Positions 61,035 to 64,000 of a stretch of 64,000 bases of DNA are shown here, one piece after another (within the stretch, counting starts at the first letter, position 1; every line of letters starts with the position of its first letter). The notes beneath the pieces were generated by a model, which saw only the letters and a program-made list of their open reading frames with translations, was not told the DNA's origin and searched no databases. This DNA is from Allodiplogaster sudhausi (Eukaryota; Nematoda; Chromadorea; Rhabditida; Diplogasteridae): contig CALZFC010000256.1 of the NCBI GenBank assembly GCA_945643635.1, positions 2,662,001 to 2,726,000 of the forward strand, given 5' to 3'. Both the position numbers and the translations under genes were made by a program.

Positions 61035-64000
61035 ATGGCCGCCACTCCGCAACTCGGCGATCTCTCTCGTCTTCTCGCTCCGTCCAAGACGCCAAGAATG
61101 TCGTCATCTGCCACTTCTTCCCGTTCTTCCACCACACGAACATCTTCCATCAAGGCGAGAGAAGTCACGAAGAAAAGGCCAGGAAGAGCTAAGGTCGGTT
61201 ATAGATAAATATATTAGATCTATTGACAACAGACAAAGTTTAATATAGCAAAGATCTATATATGTTTACTTGTTTACAGGCAGGTATTTACTGTTCTTAC
61301 ATTTTTGTTTAGACTGAAGATGTTTCTAAAAGAAACGTTTTAAGTTAGATGCCTTAATAATGTTTTTTTTATTGTTCTATCCACTAGGATAGCCTCCTTT
61401 TTTATAGTTCCACGACGGTGGCTACTACTATCTCTGGGACAAGGATTCGGTGAGTGGCGATAAGACATTCTGGAGATGCGACCGGAAGGGCGAGTGCCAG
61501 GCAAGGATTCATACGGACCCGCAGACTGGACAGGTTCGATATCTGTCATCTTGTGGCTGGAGAAGAGGAAATGACCATTTGTTTTCCTTTTAGAAGATGA
61601 AGTAAAGATTAGCCGGGATTGAATGGGTTGATTCTATTGTGCCAAACTAACTGGGTTTCATTGAGAATCGTGATTCTGATTATTGGACCTCCGCCCATCA
61701 ACACCAAAATGGTTCATGCAATCTAGAATAGTGCATTTGGAGTGAGGAATGTTATTCTGCAGCTGTTCCTATATTACTTTGTGGTGGAGTTAGAAAAGTT
61801 GACATCTACTATTGTTTTTTTATTGAATGTGCATGCTGGCATCGTGTTTAAACAATGGCCTATTCTATCTGAGCAGAAAAGGAAAAGGCGTGCGTTAATT
61901 TGGTCCTTAGTGATGTAATGGAATACTTTGCCTCCTTCATGTGGTGCACCGCATTCACTTCCACACTCATCCACCGTCCTCGGATGCCAAGAAGGCCAAG
62001 AGTGAGGATCAACCACCGGCTCGCAAGAGCAACGGTTAGCTGCTAACCCTTGGACTACAGTATCCTTCATCCATGTGGCAGACGTACCGTGGCAAACGTA
62101 CCGTAATCTATAACTTTTTCCTACAGTATCCTTGATTCATGTGGCAAACGTACCGTAATCTAAAACTTTTTTTTCATTAGGAACAGAAGTAAATTCTGCT
62201 GAAAAAAATTAATCGCTGATGTTTTAAACATAAATTTAAAAAGATATTATACACAAATTTTTGAACTAGCAGGAGTCCATGCGTCTTCCCCAAATGGAAG
62301 CTCCATGAGTGGTGAAGACAACGATGATAAGCCAGTGAATGACGTGGTGCTTCTCCGCTCTTCCCCTTCTTCCATTCCACATCCTTCGCCCGTTCTCCTC
62401 TCCTCCACTAATCAGCTGCTTAATGCGATCAACGGAGTCGTCAAGGCGAAGGTATTCTTGCAATTTCAATCTCAATATTAATAGCAAACATATTTCTAAT
62501 TGATTTTCTTAAAGTTATTCTTAATAGAAAAAAGTCGATTATGCTATTGTGGAATTATTATATTCCCCAAAAAAATTCCAGGAGTTTTCGCAATTAATGT
62601 TTTTCCTTAGGAAGAGAACAGTGAGAACTCGAACGCAGACGCCCCTGGCGTCTCGCTTACTCTAACGGCAAGTGGCGAAGATATTCAGCTTACCAGTTTT
62701 TTGTCGATACTTGTAAGCTTTATGTGCAAACTATGGATGGTTCTGAAAGGGGAATTGAATAAATAAAAGAGTTTGGATTTAATGGAGCACGAAACTCAAT
62801 AGTAATCCATTTCAATTTCAGTATTTCGTCTCTATTAATCACATGCTCTTTCGCCCTTGTATCAGGGAAAAGGGCGCGAATGCAAAGTTGAATTGTTGGC
62901 TCCTTTCAGGAAACTCCTGTGATGGACAGCACATCGACTGGCTCGCTGCCTGCCTTCGGAGAGAGCCATCTCTCGCTCGAAGCAATGCTCGCAGCTGCCT
63001 CGGGAGGCGAGGAGGCGCCCGCGGACTTCTGGCGTCTCTTCGAACTCACTCGCAAGATATACAGCATCGTCAGGAAGGAAACCACGGCGAACGCCGCTGC
63101 CAAGGGGTTTGTTGGGGGGGGGGGGGGAAAGGCATGAACTCTCCCAGTCAGGCAAAAAATGCCATTGCTTAGAGAAACAGGCTGCGGTAGGGGGCATGGA
63201 AAGCAAGGGGGCCAATTAAGGGGGCTATGGCTCCGGGAAGGCCAGAATCAGAGACCTTACCGTATACTTTTAACCCTGCTCCATTAGAAGCTTTCTGACG
63301 ATATATCCGCAAATTAACATTTAGTTTTGTGTTTCGGAGCCCTAAACCCTTTGATTTTGTATGTCTTAACGGCTTCATTTTTATTCTTATCGTCCACGTC
63401 AGTGTCCATTTTCAGCCCGCTCTCCTATCATTCGGCGGATGTTCGCAAATTCGTCAAGTCACGACGATTCACAACCTATGCTCAGCAGTTGTCCAAGTAA
63501 GCCAACTTATTGTAAGCTACTATTTATTACAGTTGGAGGAAAAGAGTAGAGATATGTAAGTGGTGAGATAGTGAGAGATGGGAGAGAGAAATAGAGAAAG
63601 AGAGAGATTAGGATAAGAAAGTGCTCTGTGCAGGTTCTCGATGGAGGAGTTGCATCGTCTGTCCCTGGAGGAGTGCCGTCTTCTTCTGGAGGACGATGCA
63701 GAGGGAGTCCGACTCTTTCATGCTGTCAAGAGGTTCCTTCCACAGAAATTGCTTCAGTTCTCAATAGTATTAATGATTATTTATTACCCAATATCATCTC
63801 CGGTTACTAGTTTTTGCCGGCATATCTGATTGTTATTTCTTTTTACTAATTTTAAATATTCAATTAGCTGGAAAATGGATGTTTAAAGCACGAGAACGGG
63901 AGGCAAGAATGAGAAGACACCTCGTGCAGCAGCGACCGCGTCACCCTCCTCTTCCACCCTCTCTCTGCACACCCCCAACCGGGGAGGGGCGCATGATGAC
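61035..64000 (+). CDS. FLYWCH-type zinc-finger protein, 3' end beyond window
   Basis: Exon 1 61035-61193 (MAATPQLGDLSRLLAPSKTP, Ser/Thr- then Lys/Arg-rich). Exon 2 61408-61533 gives GGYYYLWDKDSVSGDKTFWR followed by CDRKGECQARIHTDP: the F/Y...WRC...C-x-A-R core of a FLYWCH finger. The completing H-x-H (HRIHFHTHPPSSDAKKAK) is at about 61943-62033, but I see no AG acceptor in the right phase before it. Further exons: about 62272-62456 (Ser-rich), about 62612-62712, 62911-63106 (SLEAMLAAASGGEEAPADFW, ELTRKIYSIVRKE), 63634-63733 (MEELHRLSLEECRLLLEDDA) and an open piece to the window end. FLYWCH proteins in nematodes (the FLH-1/2/3 and PEB-1 type) are DNA-binding regulators; I cannot say which one this is. 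Start chosen at Met 61035; the frame is open upstream but low-complexity. Confidence 0.65.
63110..63126. repeat. Poly-G run
   Basis: A homopolymer of about 13 G interrupted by one T, just after the donor-side end of a FLYWCH-gene exon. Such runs are prone to length error in assemblies. Confidence 0.9.

Noticed and set aside
60573..61208. A 211-residue protein starting at 60,573
   Set aside because: In-frame upstream extension of the FLYWCH gene through low-complexity promoter sequence; the start at 61,035 is better placed.

Overview
This window is eukaryotic and most likely from a nematode. Every confident gene is split by short GT-AG introns. Three small secreted proteins look like the nematode-specific SXP/RAL-2 (DUF148) family. 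The other proteins resemble metazoan SPOP, LIN37, MRG15, SLC25A26, TMEM144, TMEM177 and FLYWCH-finger proteins. I cannot name the species. GA/CT microsatellites are very dense, in introns and between genes, and most long Ser/Leu-rich or Arg/Glu-rich open frames are just these tracts.

Layout: 1-9.0 kb holds three minus-strand membrane-protein genes: a TMEM144-like gene cut by the left edge, then two diverged TMEM177-like genes in tandem. At 9.3-11.9 kb is a complete plus-strand mitochondrial S-adenosylmethionine carrier (SLC25A26) whose fourth intron holds a ~0.9 kb satellite built on AGAATATTCT. At 12.35-13.37 kb is a short hAT-type element with an 8-bp target duplication. At 14.3-17.8 kb is a 13-exon SPOP gene (minus) with a large Ser-rich insertion in its BTB domain. 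At 18.6-22.1 kb is a nested pair of inverted-repeat elements, and 22-28 kb is mostly GA/CT simple sequence. At 28.1-30.6 kb is a LIN-37-like gene (minus).

From 31.3 to 60.4 kb an inverted pair of MRG15-like chromodomain genes (plus at 31.3-35.8, minus at 57.4-60.4) flanks (i) an apparently full-length 9.5 kb CACTA/EnSpm-type DNA transposon (37,302-46,836) carrying a zinc-finger plus DDE transposase gene and a second, SAMD3-like gene, and (ii) a cluster of three DUF148 genes (two plus, one minus) plus a pseudogene crumb. A FLYWCH zinc-finger gene (plus) runs off the right edge.

Functionally the window mixes mitochondrial or membrane proteins (TMEM177-like, SAM carrier), nuclear regulators (SPOP ubiquitin adaptor, LIN-37 of DREAM/MuvB, MRG chromatin readers, FLYWCH factor) and secreted nematode proteins. 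There is no operon-like logic, but several head-to-head pairs (TMEM177-like/SLC25A26, lin-37/mrg copy 1, mrg copy 2/FLYWCH) probably share promoter regions. Several junctions fail to keep frame in otherwise well-conserved genes (both MRG copies, parts of TMEM144, TMEM177 copy 2 and the FLYWCH gene). This could be decay or single-base assembly errors. Exon coordinates are hand-derived from splice signals and family resemblance, and are exact only where I say so.
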